A stretch of 64,000 bases of DNA from Nocardiopsis sp. FIRDI 009 (GCF_003386285.1 NZ_QPNC01000018.1:62001-126000); one strand, 5' to 3'; positions 16,345-25,058 are shown, numbered from the stretch's first letter. The notes: generated from the sequence alone by a model not told the origin. Made by a program: numbers and translations.

Positions 16345-17223
16345 ATGAGTGGCGACAACATCTACACGGCCCTGAGCGAGGAGCACGGCGGCGACACCCG
16401 CTGGGCCTTCGGGACGGGGTTCACCGACGCCCTGGCGGGCGTGGACACCACCCTGCCCGAGGGGGTGGACGGGCAGGACCTGGCGCTGTACTGCCAGATG
16501 CTCGGCGACGACGCGCTCGTCCAGGCGCAGCGGCTCATCCACTGGGTGACCGACGCCCCCGAACTGGAGGAGGAGGTGGCCCTGGCCAACATCGCCCTGG
16601 ACCTGCTCGGCCAGGCCCGGCTCCTGCTCTCCCGCGCGGGGCAGGCCGACGGTACCGGACGCGACGAGGACGCCTTCGCCTACCACCGCACGGCCGACCA
16701 GTTCCGCAACGTCCACCTGGCCGAGGCCCCCAGGGGCGACTTCGCCCGCGCGATCGTCACCCTCCTGGTGCTCTCCAGCGTCCGGCTGGCCGTGTTCACC
16801 CGCCTGGCCGACAGCCGCGACCCCGTCCTGGCCGCGATCGCCGCCAAGGCCGTCCACGAACTGGCCTACCACCGCGACTACGCGGTCTCCTGGGCGCTGC
16901 GGCTGGGCGACGGCACGCCCTACTCCCACGAACGCATGGTCGAGGCCGTCACCGACGTGTGGCCCCTGACCGGCGAACCCTTCGCCACCCACCCGGTCGA
17001 GGCGCGCCTGACCGCGCAGGGCGCGGCCGTGGACCCCGCGACCGTGCGCGCCGAGGTGCACGACGTCCTCACCCAGGTCCTGACCACGGCCACCCTGCAG
17101 GCCCCGCCCGCCTTCCCCGAGCCGGTCCTGGCCGGCCGCGGGGGCGAGCACACACCCGAACTGGCGCCCCTCGTGGCGGAACTCCAGAAGGTGGCCCGCG
17201 AGCACCCGGAGGCGACATGGTGA
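16345..17223 (+). CDS. paaC: 1,2-Phenylacetyl-CoA epoxidase, structural subunit C
   Basis: Ferritin-fold partner of PaaA, 292 aa, needed for complex assembly but not catalytic. Characteristic helices: LALYCQMLGDDALVQAQRLI, NIALDLLGQARLLLSRAG, RTADQFRNVHLAEAPRGDFA and KAVHELAYHRDYAVSWALRL. ATG 16345 has GAGGAAG (16332-16338) upstream. It is separated from paaB by 48 bp, the largest gap in the operon. Confidence 0.93.
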   Translation: MSGDNIYTALSEEHGGDTRWAFGTGFTDALAGVDTTLPEGVDGQDLALYCQMLGDDALVQAQRLIHWVTDAPELEEEVALANIALDLLGQARLLLSRAGQADGTGRDEDAFAYHRTADQFRNVHLAEAPRGDFARAIVTLLVLSSVRLAVFTRLADSRDPVLAAIAAKAVHELAYHRDYAVSWALRLGDGTPYSHERMVEAVTDVWPLTGEPFATHPVEARLTAQGAAVDPATVRAEVHDVLTQVLTTATLQAPPAFPEPVLAGRGGEHTPELAPLVAELQKVAREHPEATW

Positions 17224-17738
17224 CCACCACCCGACAGGAGACCCGTGAGCGCGCCCGAGCGGCGGCCGCCGCGGTCACCGACCCCGAACTGCCCATGCTC
17301 ACCCTCGCCGACCTGGGCATCCTGCGTGACGTCGCGGTCGAGGAGGACGGCACCGTCACGGTGTGGATCACCCCCACCTACACCGGCTGCCCCGCCATCG
17401 CCGAGATGCGCGCCGACGTGGACCGGGCCGTGCGCGCGGCCGGGTTCGACCGCGTGGACGTGCGCACCGCACTCGCCCCGGCCTGGAGCACCGACTGGAT
17501 CACCGACGAGGGCCGACGCAGACTCGCCGAGCACGGCATCTCCCCGCCCGGGAGCGCGCCGCGCCGCACGTCCGGCCCGATCCCGCTGACCCTGTCACCC
17601 ACCCGGACCGTCCCGCGCTGCCCGCGCTGCGGGACCGCCGACACCGAGGAGCTCTCCCGGTTCGGCGCGACCGCCTGCCGGTCGCTGCACCGCTGCCGTT
17701 CCTGCCTCGAACCCTTCGAGCACGTCAAGGAGGTCTGA
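17217..17738 (+). CDS. paaD: Epoxidase maturation factor PaaD (MIP18-type, zinc-ribbon tail)
   Basis: Iron-sulfur/metal-assembly protein of the epoxidase system, 173 aa. The N-terminal MIP18/DUF59 domain (TDPELPMLTLADLGILRDVA; TYTGCPAIAEMRADV with conserved Cys) is followed by a four-Cys ribbon CPRCG...C...CRSC near residues 130-165. The start overlaps paaC: ATG 17217 or GTG 17220 share CGGAGG at 17207-17212; the GTG would give the GTGA coupling seen elsewhere in the cluster. Confidence 0.9.
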   Translation: MVTTTRQETRERARAAAAAVTDPELPMLTLADLGILRDVAVEEDGTVTVWITPTYTGCPAIAEMRADVDRAVRAAGFDRVDVRTALAPAWSTDWITDEGRRRLAEHGISPPGSAPRRTSGPIPLTLSPTRTVPRCPRCGTADTEELSRFGATACRSLHRCRSCLEPFEHVKEV

Positions 17739-18835
17739 TGACCACGACCGCCACCGAGACCGCGGCGCCGCGCCGGGGCGCCGCGTTCCACCGGCTGCGG
17801 GTGGCCGACGTCGAGCGTCTGTGCGACGACGCCGTCGCCGTCACCTTCGACGTGCCCGACCACCTGGCCGAGGAGTACGCGTTCGCGCCCGGGCAGTCGC
17901 TGACCCTGCGCCGCGTGGTGGACGGGGTGGAGGAGCGCCGCAGCTACTCCGTCTGTTCGCCGGTGGGCCAGGCCCCCAGGGTGGGCGTGCGCCTGGTACC
18001 CGGCGGCCTGTTCTCCTCCTGGCTCGTCAACGAGGTGCGCCCGGGCGAGGAGATCGAGGTGGGCACCCCCACCGGCCGGTTCTGCCCCGATCTGACCACC
18101 TCCGGGCGGCACGTGCTGGTCGCCGCCGGGTCGGGTGTCACGCCGATGCTGTCCATGGCGTCGTCGCTGCTGCGCGCGACCGACTCCCACGTCGTGCTGC
18201 TCTACGGCAACCGGCGCAGCGACACCGTGATGTTCGCCGACGAGCTGGCCGACCTCAAGGACGCCTTCGGACCCCGGTTCGAGCTCGTCCACGTGCTCTC
18301 CCGCGAGCCGCGCGAGGCCGAGCTGTTCACCGGCCGGTTGGACGCGGCCAAGCTGGAGCGGCTGCTGGACACGGTCGTGGCCGCCGACGCCGCCGACCAC
18401 TGGTGGCTGTGCGGGCCCTACGGCATGGTGACCGGCGCGCGTCGGGTCCTGCGCGGTCGCGGGGTGCCCGGGGAGCGGATCCACCAGGAGCTGTTCTTCG
18501 TCGAGGGGGACGAGCCGCCGCCCCAGACGCGTCACGAGGAGCCCGGTGTCCAGGGCCCGGCCAGCGAGGTCACGGTCGTCCTGGACGGGCGCACGACCAC
18601 GCTGACCCTGCCCCGGGGGGTGCCGATCCTGGACGCGGCCCAGCGCTACCGGCCCGAGCTGCCCTTCGCGTGCAAGGGCGGGGTGTGCGGTACGTGCCGG
18701 GTGAGGGTGTGCGACGGGGAGGTCTCCATGCGGCGCAACTACGCGCTGTCCGAGGAGGAGGTCGAGGCCGGGTACGCCCTCTCGTGCCAGGCGTTGCCCG
18801 AGACCGACGCCGTGACCGTGGACTTCGACTCGTGA
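17738..18835 (+). CDS. paaE: Phenylacetyl-CoA epoxidase reductase, FAD/[2Fe-2S]
   Basis: NADPH-dependent electron donor to PaaA, 365 aa. An FAD-binding barrel carries RRSYSVCSPVGQAPRVGVRL near residue 70. The NAD(P) domain has HVLVAAGSGVTPMLSMASSL near 130 and WWLCGPYGMVTGARRVL near 225. A C-terminal plant-type ferredoxin has cluster ligands in FACKGGVCGTCRVRVCDG and the fourth Cys in YALSCQALPETD. Its ATG overlaps the paaD stop by one base. Confidence 0.94.
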   Translation: MTTTATETAAPRRGAAFHRLRVADVERLCDDAVAVTFDVPDHLAEEYAFAPGQSLTLRRVVDGVEERRSYSVCSPVGQAPRVGVRLVPGGLFSSWLVNEVRPGEEIEVGTPTGRFCPDLTTSGRHVLVAAGSGVTPMLSMASSLLRATDSHVVLLYGNRRSDTVMFADELADLKDAFGPRFELVHVLSREPREAELFTGRLDAAKLERLLDTVVAADAADHWWLCGPYGMVTGARRVLRGRGVPGERIHQELFFVEGDEPPPQTRHEEPGVQGPASEVTVVLDGRTTTLTLPRGVPILDAAQRYRPELPFACKGGVCGTCRVRVCDGEVSMRRNYALSEEEVEAGYALSCQALPETDAVTVDFDS

Positions 18836-19263
18836 GCGGGGGCCGGCGGACCCCCGGGAGCGACGGGGGCAACGAGACCGCACGGCGGATGTTCGAGGCC
18901 GACCGGGCGTCCAAGAACCTGGGGATGCGGCTGGTGGCGGCCGGTCCGGGCACGGCCACGGTGGAGATGACCGTGGGGCCGCTGATGGTCAACGGGCACG
19001 GCATCGCGCACGGCGGGTTCGTGTTCACCCTGGCCGACACCGCCTTCGCGTGCGCGTGCAACCGGGACGGGCGCGGGGTGACGGTGGCCTCCGGCGCCGA
19101 CATCACCTTCGTGGCGCCGGTCCACGAGGGCGACGTGCTGGTGGCCACCGCCGTGGAGCGGGTCGCCTACGGGCGTAGCGGGGTCGTCGACGTGACCGTG
19201 CGCCGGGGCGAGGACGTCATCGCCGAGTTCCGGGGGCGCAGCCGCACCCTCAACGGCGGCTGA
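18832..19263 (+). CDS. paaI: Hydroxyphenylacetyl-CoA thioesterase
   Basis: Hotdog-fold thioesterase, 143 aa, thought to release CoA from dead-end phenylacetyl-CoA derivatives and so prevent CoA depletion. The active site is in VNGHGIAHGGFVFTLADTAF near residues 55-75, followed by GADITFVAPVHEGDVLVATA. GTG 18832 overlaps the paaE stop (GTGA). Last gene of the operon, with a hairpin 70 bp downstream. Confidence 0.9.
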   Translation: MSGGRRTPGSDGGNETARRMFEADRASKNLGMRLVAAGPGTATVEMTVGPLMVNGHGIAHGGFVFTLADTAFACACNRDGRGVTVASGADITFVAPVHEGDVLVATAVERVAYGRSGVVDVTVRRGEDVIAEFRGRSRTLNGG

Positions 19264-19331
19264 GCGGACAGGTGCGTGGGGCCGGGCCGGGGTACCGGGC
19301 GGTGTCCGGGCTCCTTCCACCTGCGGACATA

Positions 19332-19365
19332 GCTGTGGCCCGCGTCCCCCAACGCGGGCCACAGC
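19332..19365. terminator. 13-bp hairpin downstream of paaI
   Basis: GCTGTGGCCCGCG (19332-19344) pairs perfectly with CGCGGGCCACAGC (19353-19365), loop TCCCCCAA. Likely end of the paaABCDE-I transcript. No T-run. Confidence 0.65.
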
Positions 19366-19428
19366 CTGCGCGGCCAGGGTGCACTGAGTGCGGTCCGGCC
19401 GCTGGGAAGGCGGGTGGGCGTCTGAATA

Positions 19429-19456
19429 CGTGTCGGTAACCCCCATTGCCGACACG
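19429..19456. promoter_or_regulatory. Inverted repeat CGTGTCGG/CCGACACG
   Basis: Eight-base perfect arms with a 12-nt spacer in the 424-bp gap after paaI. The motif CGTGTCGGTAA recurs once at 19609-19619, closer to the next gene. A pair of regulator sites is possible. The rest of the gap holds no gene. Confidence 0.3.
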
Positions 19457-19687
19457 GGCACCAGCACCCGCGCATGGATTGTGGTGAGCGCCCTCAGGTG
19501 GGTGAGTTGGGTGGACTTGGGGTCTCTCCGGGGTCCTTATGAGGCGCTTCACCTGTGAGAACGCTTCGTATGGGTCCAGTGTTCCCTACGCCCGGCCCGA
19601 TTTTCGGCCGTGTCGGTAAAAACGAGGTGCGGAGTACGCCACGACCTCCCTAAACTCCTCCTCCGACCGACGAGGAGGGGCGGCGGT

Positions 19688-20038
19688 GTGCGCGACACGG
19701 TGACGCTGTGGCGTCCGACGGGACCAGAGGAGCTGGCACTGGTCAGGGCGTCCGGATGGCGGGCCTGGCCGCCGAGACTCCCCGGACAGCCCATCTTCTA
19801 CCCCGTGCTCAACGAGGACTACGCGGTCCGCATCGCCCGGGACTGGAACCTGCCCCGCGACGGCGAGGGCCACGTCACGCGGTTCCACGTGGACGCGGCC
19901 TTCGCCGCCCGGTATCCGGTGCGTCAGGTCGGCGGCCGGACGATCCTGGAGCTGTGGGTGCCCGCGGAGGAGCTGGGCGAGTTCAACGCCCACATCCGCG
20001 GGCCGATCGAGCTGGTGCGTTCGTTCCCGCCCGAGTGA
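19688..20038 (+). CDS. Conserved actinobacterial protein, 'ADP-ribosylation/crystallin J1'-annotated family
   Basis: 116-aa soluble protein. From memory, near-identical Streptomyces proteins are annotated as ADP-ribosylation/crystallin J1, a name not backed by known activity. The compact fold begins VTLWRPTGPEELALVRASGW and includes RLPGQPIFYPVLNEDYAVRI and GGRTILELWVPAEELGEFNA. GTG 19688 is chosen because GAGGAGGGG (19671-19679) precedes it. TAAACT at 19651-19656 is a possible -10. Confidence 0.65.
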   Translation: MRDTVTLWRPTGPEELALVRASGWRAWPPRLPGQPIFYPVLNEDYAVRIARDWNLPRDGEGHVTRFHVDAAFAARYPVRQVGGRTILELWVPAEELGEFNAHIRGPIELVRSFPPE

Positions 20039-20174
20039 GCGGGCCGCCCAGAGCGTCGATGACCTCGTCCAGGGCGTCGGCCAGCACGACCGGCTCGCGG
20101 TCGTGGTCGGTGCGGTCGTCGGGGTTACGGCGCTGGTGGGGGACGTGTCGTCGGGGATCGCGGGTGGTGGTCAT
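19983..20174 (-). CDS. Possible small hydrophilic protein, 63 aa
   Basis: Leftward frame overlapping the end of the preceding gene by 56 bp. The middle (DRTDHDREPVVLADALDEVI) has acidic, protein-like composition and an amphipathic helix, but there is no ribosome site before ATG 20174. Family unknown; could be spurious. Confidence 0.25.
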   Translation of the reverse strand: MTTTRDPRRHVPHQRRNPDDRTDHDREPVVLADALDEVIDALGGPLTRAGTNAPARSARGCGR

Positions 20175-20567
20175 GGGGGGTGTCGGGCGCCCGGTCGGGC
20201 GGTCGGCGCCCTCCTCCTTGTCGTGTGCTCACGTTCTCCAGCCGCGCTCGGCCGCGTGACTCCCGGTGACCGTCGCGGTGTCCGCCACCACCAGGATTAG
20301 CACCTCCCGGTGACGTTCGGTGGATACGGACGGTGCCTGTGGATGAACGGGCGCCGTCCCGTACCGTCCCTGTCCCCGGTCCCGGACCGCCGCGCGTGTG
20401 AGCGTCGCCCCGGTCCCGGGCGGCTCCGTGCGGGCGCGAACGGGGGGTGCGCGCGACGGGCGAACCCCGCACCGTGCCACAGCGGACCACCACCGTGTGG
20501 TTGACTCCTTGGGCGGAACGCCACGACGGCATCGACGACCGCCACAGCGAGACACAGGTGACCCCAC
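20175..20567. other. Intergenic region upstream of the deoR-type gene
   Basis: No coding frame convinces. Near its right end ACCAC-CGT-GTGGT (20489-20501) overlaps TTGACT (20501-20506), a possible -35 with an operator on it, serving the DeoR gene. Confidence 0.35.
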
Positions 20568-21242
20568 ATGTACGCCGAAGAGCGTCAGCGGCTCATCCTC
20601 GAGCGTGTCCGCCGGGAGGGGAGGGTCGACGTCGCCGCGCTCGCCGCCGAGTACGACGTCACCTACGAGACGATCCGGCGGGACCTGACCGCTCTGGAAC
20701 GACACGGGGCCCTGCGTCGCGTGCACGGTGGCGCGATTCCCGTCGAACGGCTCGGATTCGAGCCCACCCTGACCCAGTGTGACACCCTCATGACCAAGGA
20801 GAAGGAGCGGATCGCCAAGGCGACGCTGGCCGAACTGCCCGACGAGGGCGCCGTCTTCCTCGACGACGGTTCCACCACCGGACGGCTCGCCGAGCAGATC
20901 CCGGTCGACCGCGAGCTCACGATCGTCACCAACTCCGCTCCTGGGTTGGGCGTTCCAGGCACTGGAGGAGACCTACGTCGACGTCGCGTTCCTCGCCACG
21001 AACGGCATCTCCGCAGAACGCTGCCTCACCACCCCGACCCCTCCGAGGCGCGGGTCAAGCGGGCGATGATCCGTGCGGCCCGCCGTGTCGTGCTGTTGGC
21101 CGACCACACCAAGGTCGGCGACGACCACTTCACCCGCTTCGCCTCCGTCGAGGAGGTCGACCGCGTCATCACCGACACCGGCCTGGCCGACGGTCTGTCG
21201 CGGGAGCTGGCCGCGATCGGGCCGCGCGTCACCACGGTCTGA
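20568..21242 (+). pseudogene. DeoR-family regulator with scrambled central segment
   Basis: N-terminal DeoR helix-turn-helix is intact: LERVRREGRVDVAALAAEYD then VTYETIRRDLTALERHGALR. The effector domain starts normally (DEGAVFLDDGSTTGRLAEQI) and ends normally (ARVKRAMIRAARRVVLLADH). Between TNS at ~20930 and PSEARV at ~21040 the frame is wrong. The expected WAFQALEETYVDVAFLATNG is present in another frame, about 30 codons of normal sequence are missing before it, and one C is absent from a C-run at ~21030, restoring the frame. The ORF stays open but ~30 residues are nonsense and the protein is short (224 vs ~250). Probably inactive. Confidence 0.7.
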
Positions 21243-21801
21243 GCCGGTCCCGGCCCGCGTCGTCGCGCACGTCCACGACGTCGAGGTCCACCCGGACCAC
21301 GGGCAGCCCCAGCTGCTCCTCGACCAGCGCGCGCATGGTGCTCCTGGCCGCCTCCGCGGCCTCGGGGATGGGTCGGTCGAGCCCGACCCGCACCGTCGCC
21401 CGGACGACCACTCCCCGGGCCGTCTGCTCGATCCGGCAGCGACCCACGACCACGCCGGGCACGGCGTCGACCGAGGCTCGGAGAAGGGCCGCCACGGCCG
21501 ACTCGCGGACCTCGGTGCCGCCGGGGCCGGATCCGTCCAGGACGATGCTGCGCCCGCCGCGCCGCTCCGCGCGTACGACGCGCATGACGTCCGAGACCAG
21601 CCCGGGCGGAGCGGTCACCCGCCGCTCCTCGGACCGGCGCACCGCCGTGACGAGGGGCCGCAGCTCCTCGGCCTGGTCCCGGCAGTACCGGCACGCGGAC
21701 TCGTGCTCGGTGAGCGCACCGGAGACCAGGTGGCGCAGCAGAGCGTCCACCGAGTTGGCGCAGGGCAGTCGGTCGTGGACGTCGGACGGGTCTACCGCCA
21801 T
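21229..21801 (-). CDS. Zinc-finger/Asp23 fusion, putative anti-sigma partner
   Basis: 190 aa. Residues ~15-50 carry HESACRYCRDQ, the HxxxCxxC pattern of ZAS anti-sigma factors. Residues ~100-185 match an Asp23/Gls24 alkaline-shock domain (VRESAVAALLRASVDAVPGV, then TVRVGLDRPIPEAAEAARST). No membrane span. Its start overlaps the ECF sigma gene by 10 bp, the usual sigma/anti-sigma arrangement. Inference: it holds the sigma factor inactive and links it to the Asp23/DUF6286 envelope-stress proteins, one of which is encoded divergently at 22592. Anti-sigma activity itself is not shown. Confidence 0.75.
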   Translation of the reverse strand: MAVDPSDVHDRLPCANSVDALLRHLVSGALTEHESACRYCRDQAEELRPLVTAVRRSEERRVTAPPGLVSDVMRVVRAERRGGRSIVLDGSGPGGTEVRESAVAALLRASVDAVPGVVVGRCRIEQTARGVVVRATVRVGLDRPIPEAAEAARSTMRALVEEQLGLPVVRVDLDVVDVRDDAGRDRLRPW

Positions 21802-22370
21802 GACTCAAGCGCCTCCACGAGATGGGTACGCGCGCGGTGTATGCGTCCACGCACGGCGGTCGGGGTCGCATCGACGATCCCGGCTATCTCCTCATAACCC
21901 AATCCTTCCATTTCGCGCAGAATCCAGCAGACACGCTGTGCGGGCGGCAGCTCGGACAGTGCGTCGTGCAGGGCCTCTCTCAGGTCCCCGGCGAACGCCT
22001 CAGCCGCCGGTCCGGGGGCGGCGGCCGTGATCCGCTCGCCGCCCTCGATCGGCGTCTCGGGTCTCCTGGCGCGCAGGACGTTCAACGCGCGCCGTCCCAC
22101 GATGCGGTTCAGCCAGGCGGCGAAGCTCTCGGTGTCGGCGAGTTCGGGCAGCTTGCGCCAGGCGGTGACCAGCGCCTCCTGTGCGGCGTCACGGGCGTCC
22201 GCGGGTTCTCGCAGGATGCGCAGGGCGATGCGGTAGACGGTGTCCTGGTGTCGGCGGACGAGGACCTCGAACGCCCTGTCGTCGCCGTCCTGGGCGCGCT
22301 CGACGAGCACACCCTCCGAGAGCGCGTGCGCGCCGCGCGTCGGCGACCGAGTGGGCCCTCCGGTACACAT
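21792..22370 (-). CDS. ECF-type RNA polymerase sigma factor
   Basis: 192 aa. Sigma region 2 contains FEVLVRRHQDTVYRIALRIL and DARDAAQEALVTAWRKLPEL; region 4 contains LPPAQRVCWILREMEGLGYE and EIAGIVDATPTAVRGRIHRA. ATG 22370 is taken as start although no Shine-Dalgarno sequence is seen; a GTG twenty codons further in, preceded by GGAGGG, is an alternative. Coupled to the zinc-finger/Asp23 gene. Target promoters are unknown; the divergent DUF6286 gene is the obvious candidate. Confidence 0.88.
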   Translation of the reverse strand: MCTGGPTRSPTRGAHALSEGVLVERAQDGDDRAFEVLVRRHQDTVYRIALRILREPADARDAAQEALVTAWRKLPELADTESFAAWLNRIVGRRALNVLRARRPETPIEGGERITAAAPGPAAEAFAGDLREALHDALSELPPAQRVCWILREMEGLGYEEIAGIVDATPTAVRGRIHRARTHLVEALESWR

Positions 22371-22591
22371 GCACAGAGAAACTACCCCACGCGATCGTGT
22401 GATAACTCATTGATTTCACCTCCTCCTCGCGTGTCGGCGAGAGTGAAGCAGATCACAGTAAATCGACCGTGAGTCCCGCGCTTCCCGGCGTGTCCTTACC
22501 ACTGACACACGACGCGACCGCGTCGACGAGGACGACCCGTGCCCGAGTCGGGGCACGCCGCCCCTCCCGCCCTCACCCGAAGGAGTCGCAC

Positions 22592-23203
22592 GTGACCCAC
22601 ATCCAGGAAGCGGCGAAGGCCCTGGGCCGGACGCCCGGTGCCTCTCCGAGAGAACCCCGTGCCGCGCGGCGCACCGCTCTGCGGGTCTTCCGGCCGCAGC
22701 CCTCGGTGCCCGCGTTCGTCGCGGGTCTGTCCGTCACGGGCGTCGGCGGAACGGCCGTACTGCTCTCGATGGCTCAGTTCGGCGTCCCCGCGCCGACGCT
22801 CCGGGTCCACGACCGGCTGGTCGGCGTTCCGGTGACGCCCTGGGAGTCGCCGGGGGCGATGATGGCCTCCGCGGCCGCGGCGGCCCTCGGACTGACCCTG
22901 ATCGTGGCCGCCCTCGTTCCCGGGGTCCACGCGAGCCTGCGCGCCGACGACCGCGCAGCGGTCGTGGGCGTGTCCGGGCGAGCCCTGCGCTCGCTGCTCA
23001 CCGGCGCCGTCCACGGGGTCGACGGAGTCGCCCGGGCTCGGGTGCGCGTGGGGCGCCGCTCGGTGCGGATCAGTGTTCGCGCGCACGTTCGTGACGCCGA
23101 CGGAGTGTCGTGGCGGGTCGAGGCCGTCGTCCTCCAGCGCCTGGGGGAGCTGGCTCCGCTCCGCTCCCCGCGTGTGGTCGTGCGGGCGCGGGTGGCGGCC
23201 TGA
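22592..23203 (+). CDS. DUF6286-type two-span membrane protein of the Asp23 locus
   Basis: 203 aa. A basic N-terminus precedes two spans, VPAFVAGLSVTGVGGTAVLL (~45-70) and MMASAAAAALGLTLIVAALV (~88-110), then a cytosolic or periplasmic domain (GAVHGVDGVARARVRVGRRS) resembling an Asp23-like fold. GTG 22592 has AAGGAG at 22580-22585. DUF6286 proteins typically sit with Asp23 and ECF sigma genes in actinomycetes and probably serve envelope homeostasis; exact role unknown. Confidence 0.7.
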   Translation: MTHIQEAAKALGRTPGASPREPRAARRTALRVFRPQPSVPAFVAGLSVTGVGGTAVLLSMAQFGVPAPTLRVHDRLVGVPVTPWESPGAMMASAAAAALGLTLIVAALVPGVHASLRADDRAAVVGVSGRALRSLLTGAVHGVDGVARARVRVGRRSVRISVRAHVRDADGVSWRVEAVVLQRLGELAPLRSPRVVVRARVAA

Positions 23204-23290
23204 TCGCGCGGGAGCGTGCGTAGGAGGGCGGGGCCCGGACCGCCGCCCGGCGGTGGGGAATACCACGGAGGCCGCCGCTGTTCAGCATGA

Positions 23291-23308
23291 TAGTTTCTGA
23301 CGAAACTA
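23291..23308. promoter_or_regulatory. Operator palindrome TAGTTTC-TGAC-GAAACTA
   Basis: Seven-base perfect arms with a 4-nt spacer, 30 bp before the ATG of the monooxygenase gene and in an A+T-rich patch. Form and position fit a MarR/HxlR/TetR-type repressor site; the regulator is not adjacent. Confidence 0.5.
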
Positions 23309-23337
23309 CTTCTTTGGAAGAGAATTAGGAGCGGGTC

Positions 23338-24441
23338 ATGCAGTTCGGAGTCTTCTCGGTCAGCGACGTGACCACCGACCCGACCACCGGCCGGACGCCG
23401 ACCGAGGCCGAGCGGATCAAGGCCATGGTCGCCATCGCCCTCAAGGCCGAGGAGGTCGGCCTGGACGTGTTCGCGACGGGAGAGCACCACAACCCGCCGT
23501 TCGTCGCCTCCTCGCCGACCACCATGCTCGGCTACGTCGCCGCGCGGACCAAGGACCTCATCCTGTCCACGTCCACCACGCTGATCACCACGAACGACCC
23601 GGTCAAGATCGCCGAGGACTTCGCGATGCTCCAGCACCTGGCGGACGGGCGCGTGGACCTGATGATGGGCCGGGGCAACACCGGCCCGGTCTACCCGTGG
23701 TTCGGCCAGGACATCCGCCAGGGCATCCCGCTGGCGCTGGAGAACTACAACCTCCTGCACCGGCTGTGGCGGGAGGACGTCGTCGACTGGGAGGGCAAGT
23801 TCCGCACGCCGTTGCAGGGCTTCACCTCGACCCCGCGCCCGCTGGACGGCGTGCCGCCGTTCGTGTGGCACGGCTCCATCCGCAGCCCGGAGATCGCCGA
23901 ACAGGCCGCCTACTACGGTGACGGCTTCTTCCACAACAACATCTTCTGGCCCGCCACCCACACCAAGAAGCTCATCTCGCTCTACCGCCGCCGCTTCGAG
24001 CACTACGGCCACGGCACCGCCGACCAGGCGATCGTGGGACTCGGCGGTCAGGTGTTCATGCGCCGCAACTCCCAGGACGCCGTCCGCGAGTTCCGGCCCT
24101 ACTTCGACAACGCGCCCGTCTACGGCGGCGGGCCCTCGCTGGAGGAGTTCACCAGCCAGACACCGCTGACCGTCGGCAGCCCGCAGGAGGTCATCGACCG
24201 CACCCTGACCTTCCGCGAGATGTTCGGCGACTACCAGCGCCAGCTCTTCCTCATGGACCACGCGGGTCTGCCGCTCAAGACCGTCCTGGAACAGCTCGAC
24301 ATCCTCGGTGAGGAGGTCGTCCCCGTACTGCGGAGGGAGTTCGCCGCCCGCCGCCCCGCCCACGTCCCCGACGCGCCCACCCATGCCTCCCTGCTGGCCG
24401 CCCGGCGGGAGGCCGACACGACCACGGAGGTCGTCCGATGA
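23338..24441 (+). CDS. LLM-class flavin-dependent oxidoreductase, CE1758-type
   Basis: FMN-dependent luciferase-like monooxygenase, 367 aa. Typical TIM-barrel segments: ALKAEEVGLDVFATGEHHNP near residue 40, LILSTSTTLITTNDPVKIAE near 82, MLQHLADGRVDLMMGRGNTG near 102. AGGAGCGG lies before ATG 23338. Its stop overlaps the start of an FMN reductase, the 'LLM duo' arrangement known from CE1758/CE1759 in Corynebacterium. The two likely work together, with the reductase supplying reduced FMN. Substrate unknown. Confidence 0.88.
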   Translation: MQFGVFSVSDVTTDPTTGRTPTEAERIKAMVAIALKAEEVGLDVFATGEHHNPPFVASSPTTMLGYVAARTKDLILSTSTTLITTNDPVKIAEDFAMLQHLADGRVDLMMGRGNTGPVYPWFGQDIRQGIPLALENYNLLHRLWREDVVDWEGKFRTPLQGFTSTPRPLDGVPPFVWHGSIRSPEIAEQAAYYGDGFFHNNIFWPATHTKKLISLYRRRFEHYGHGTADQAIVGLGGQVFMRRNSQDAVREFRPYFDNAPVYGGGPSLEEFTSQTPLTVGSPQEVIDRTLTFREMFGDYQRQLFLMDHAGLPLKTVLEQLDILGEEVVPVLRREFAARRPAHVPDAPTHASLLAARREADTTTEVVR

Positions 24442-25058
24442 CCACGCGCTCGATCGTCACCGTCACGGCGGGGCTGAGCACCCCGTCCTCCACCCGCCTG
24501 CTCGCCGACCGGCTGACCGCCGCCACCGGGGAGGCGCTGTCCGAACGCGGGGTGCGGGCCCAGACCACGACCGTGGAGCTGCGCGAGGTGGCCCACGACG
24601 TCGTGAACGCCATGACCACCCGGGTTCCCACCGGGCAGCTGCGCGAGGTCCTGGACCGGGTGAACGACGCCGACGGCGTCATCGCGGTCACCCCGGTGTT
24701 CAACGCCTCCTACAGCGGGCTGTTCAAGTCGTTCTTCGACGTGGTCGAGCCCGAGGCCCTGGACGGCATGCCCGTGCTGGTCGGGGCGACCGGCGGCAGT
24801 CCGCGGCACTCCCTGGTGCTGGAGCACGCGCTGCGGCCGATGTTCGTCCACACCCGTTCGGTCGTGGCTCCGACCGGAGTGTACGCGGCCTCGGAGGACT
24901 GGGGTTCGGGTGAGGGCGGCGGCCGTGAGCTGACCGAACGGATCCGCCGCGCGGCCCACCAGTTGGCGGGCCTGGCGGTCGACCGCGCTCCCGTGGGACG
25001 GGACGGCTTCGAGGACCCGGTCTCCTTCGACGACCTGATGAGCGGCCTGGGGCGGTGA
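24438..25058 (+). CDS. NAD(P)H-dependent FMN reductase, CE1759 family
   Basis: Flavodoxin-like reductase, 206 aa. The flavin-phosphate loop is near the N-terminus (VTAGLSTPSSTRLLADRLTA) and the flavin-binding strand GVIAVTPVFNASYSGLFKSF near residue 75-95, followed by MPVLVGATGGSPRHSLVLEH. ATGA overlap with the monooxygenase gene. Followed by a very strong hairpin, so the pair forms a two-gene operon. Confidence 0.88.
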   Translation: MTTRSIVTVTAGLSTPSSTRLLADRLTAATGEALSERGVRAQTTTVELREVAHDVVNAMTTRVPTGQLREVLDRVNDADGVIAVTPVFNASYSGLFKSFFDVVEPEALDGMPVLVGATGGSPRHSLVLEHALRPMFVHTRSVVAPTGVYAASEDWGSGEGGGRELTERIRRAAHQLAGLAVDRAPVGRDGFEDPVSFDDLMSGLGR

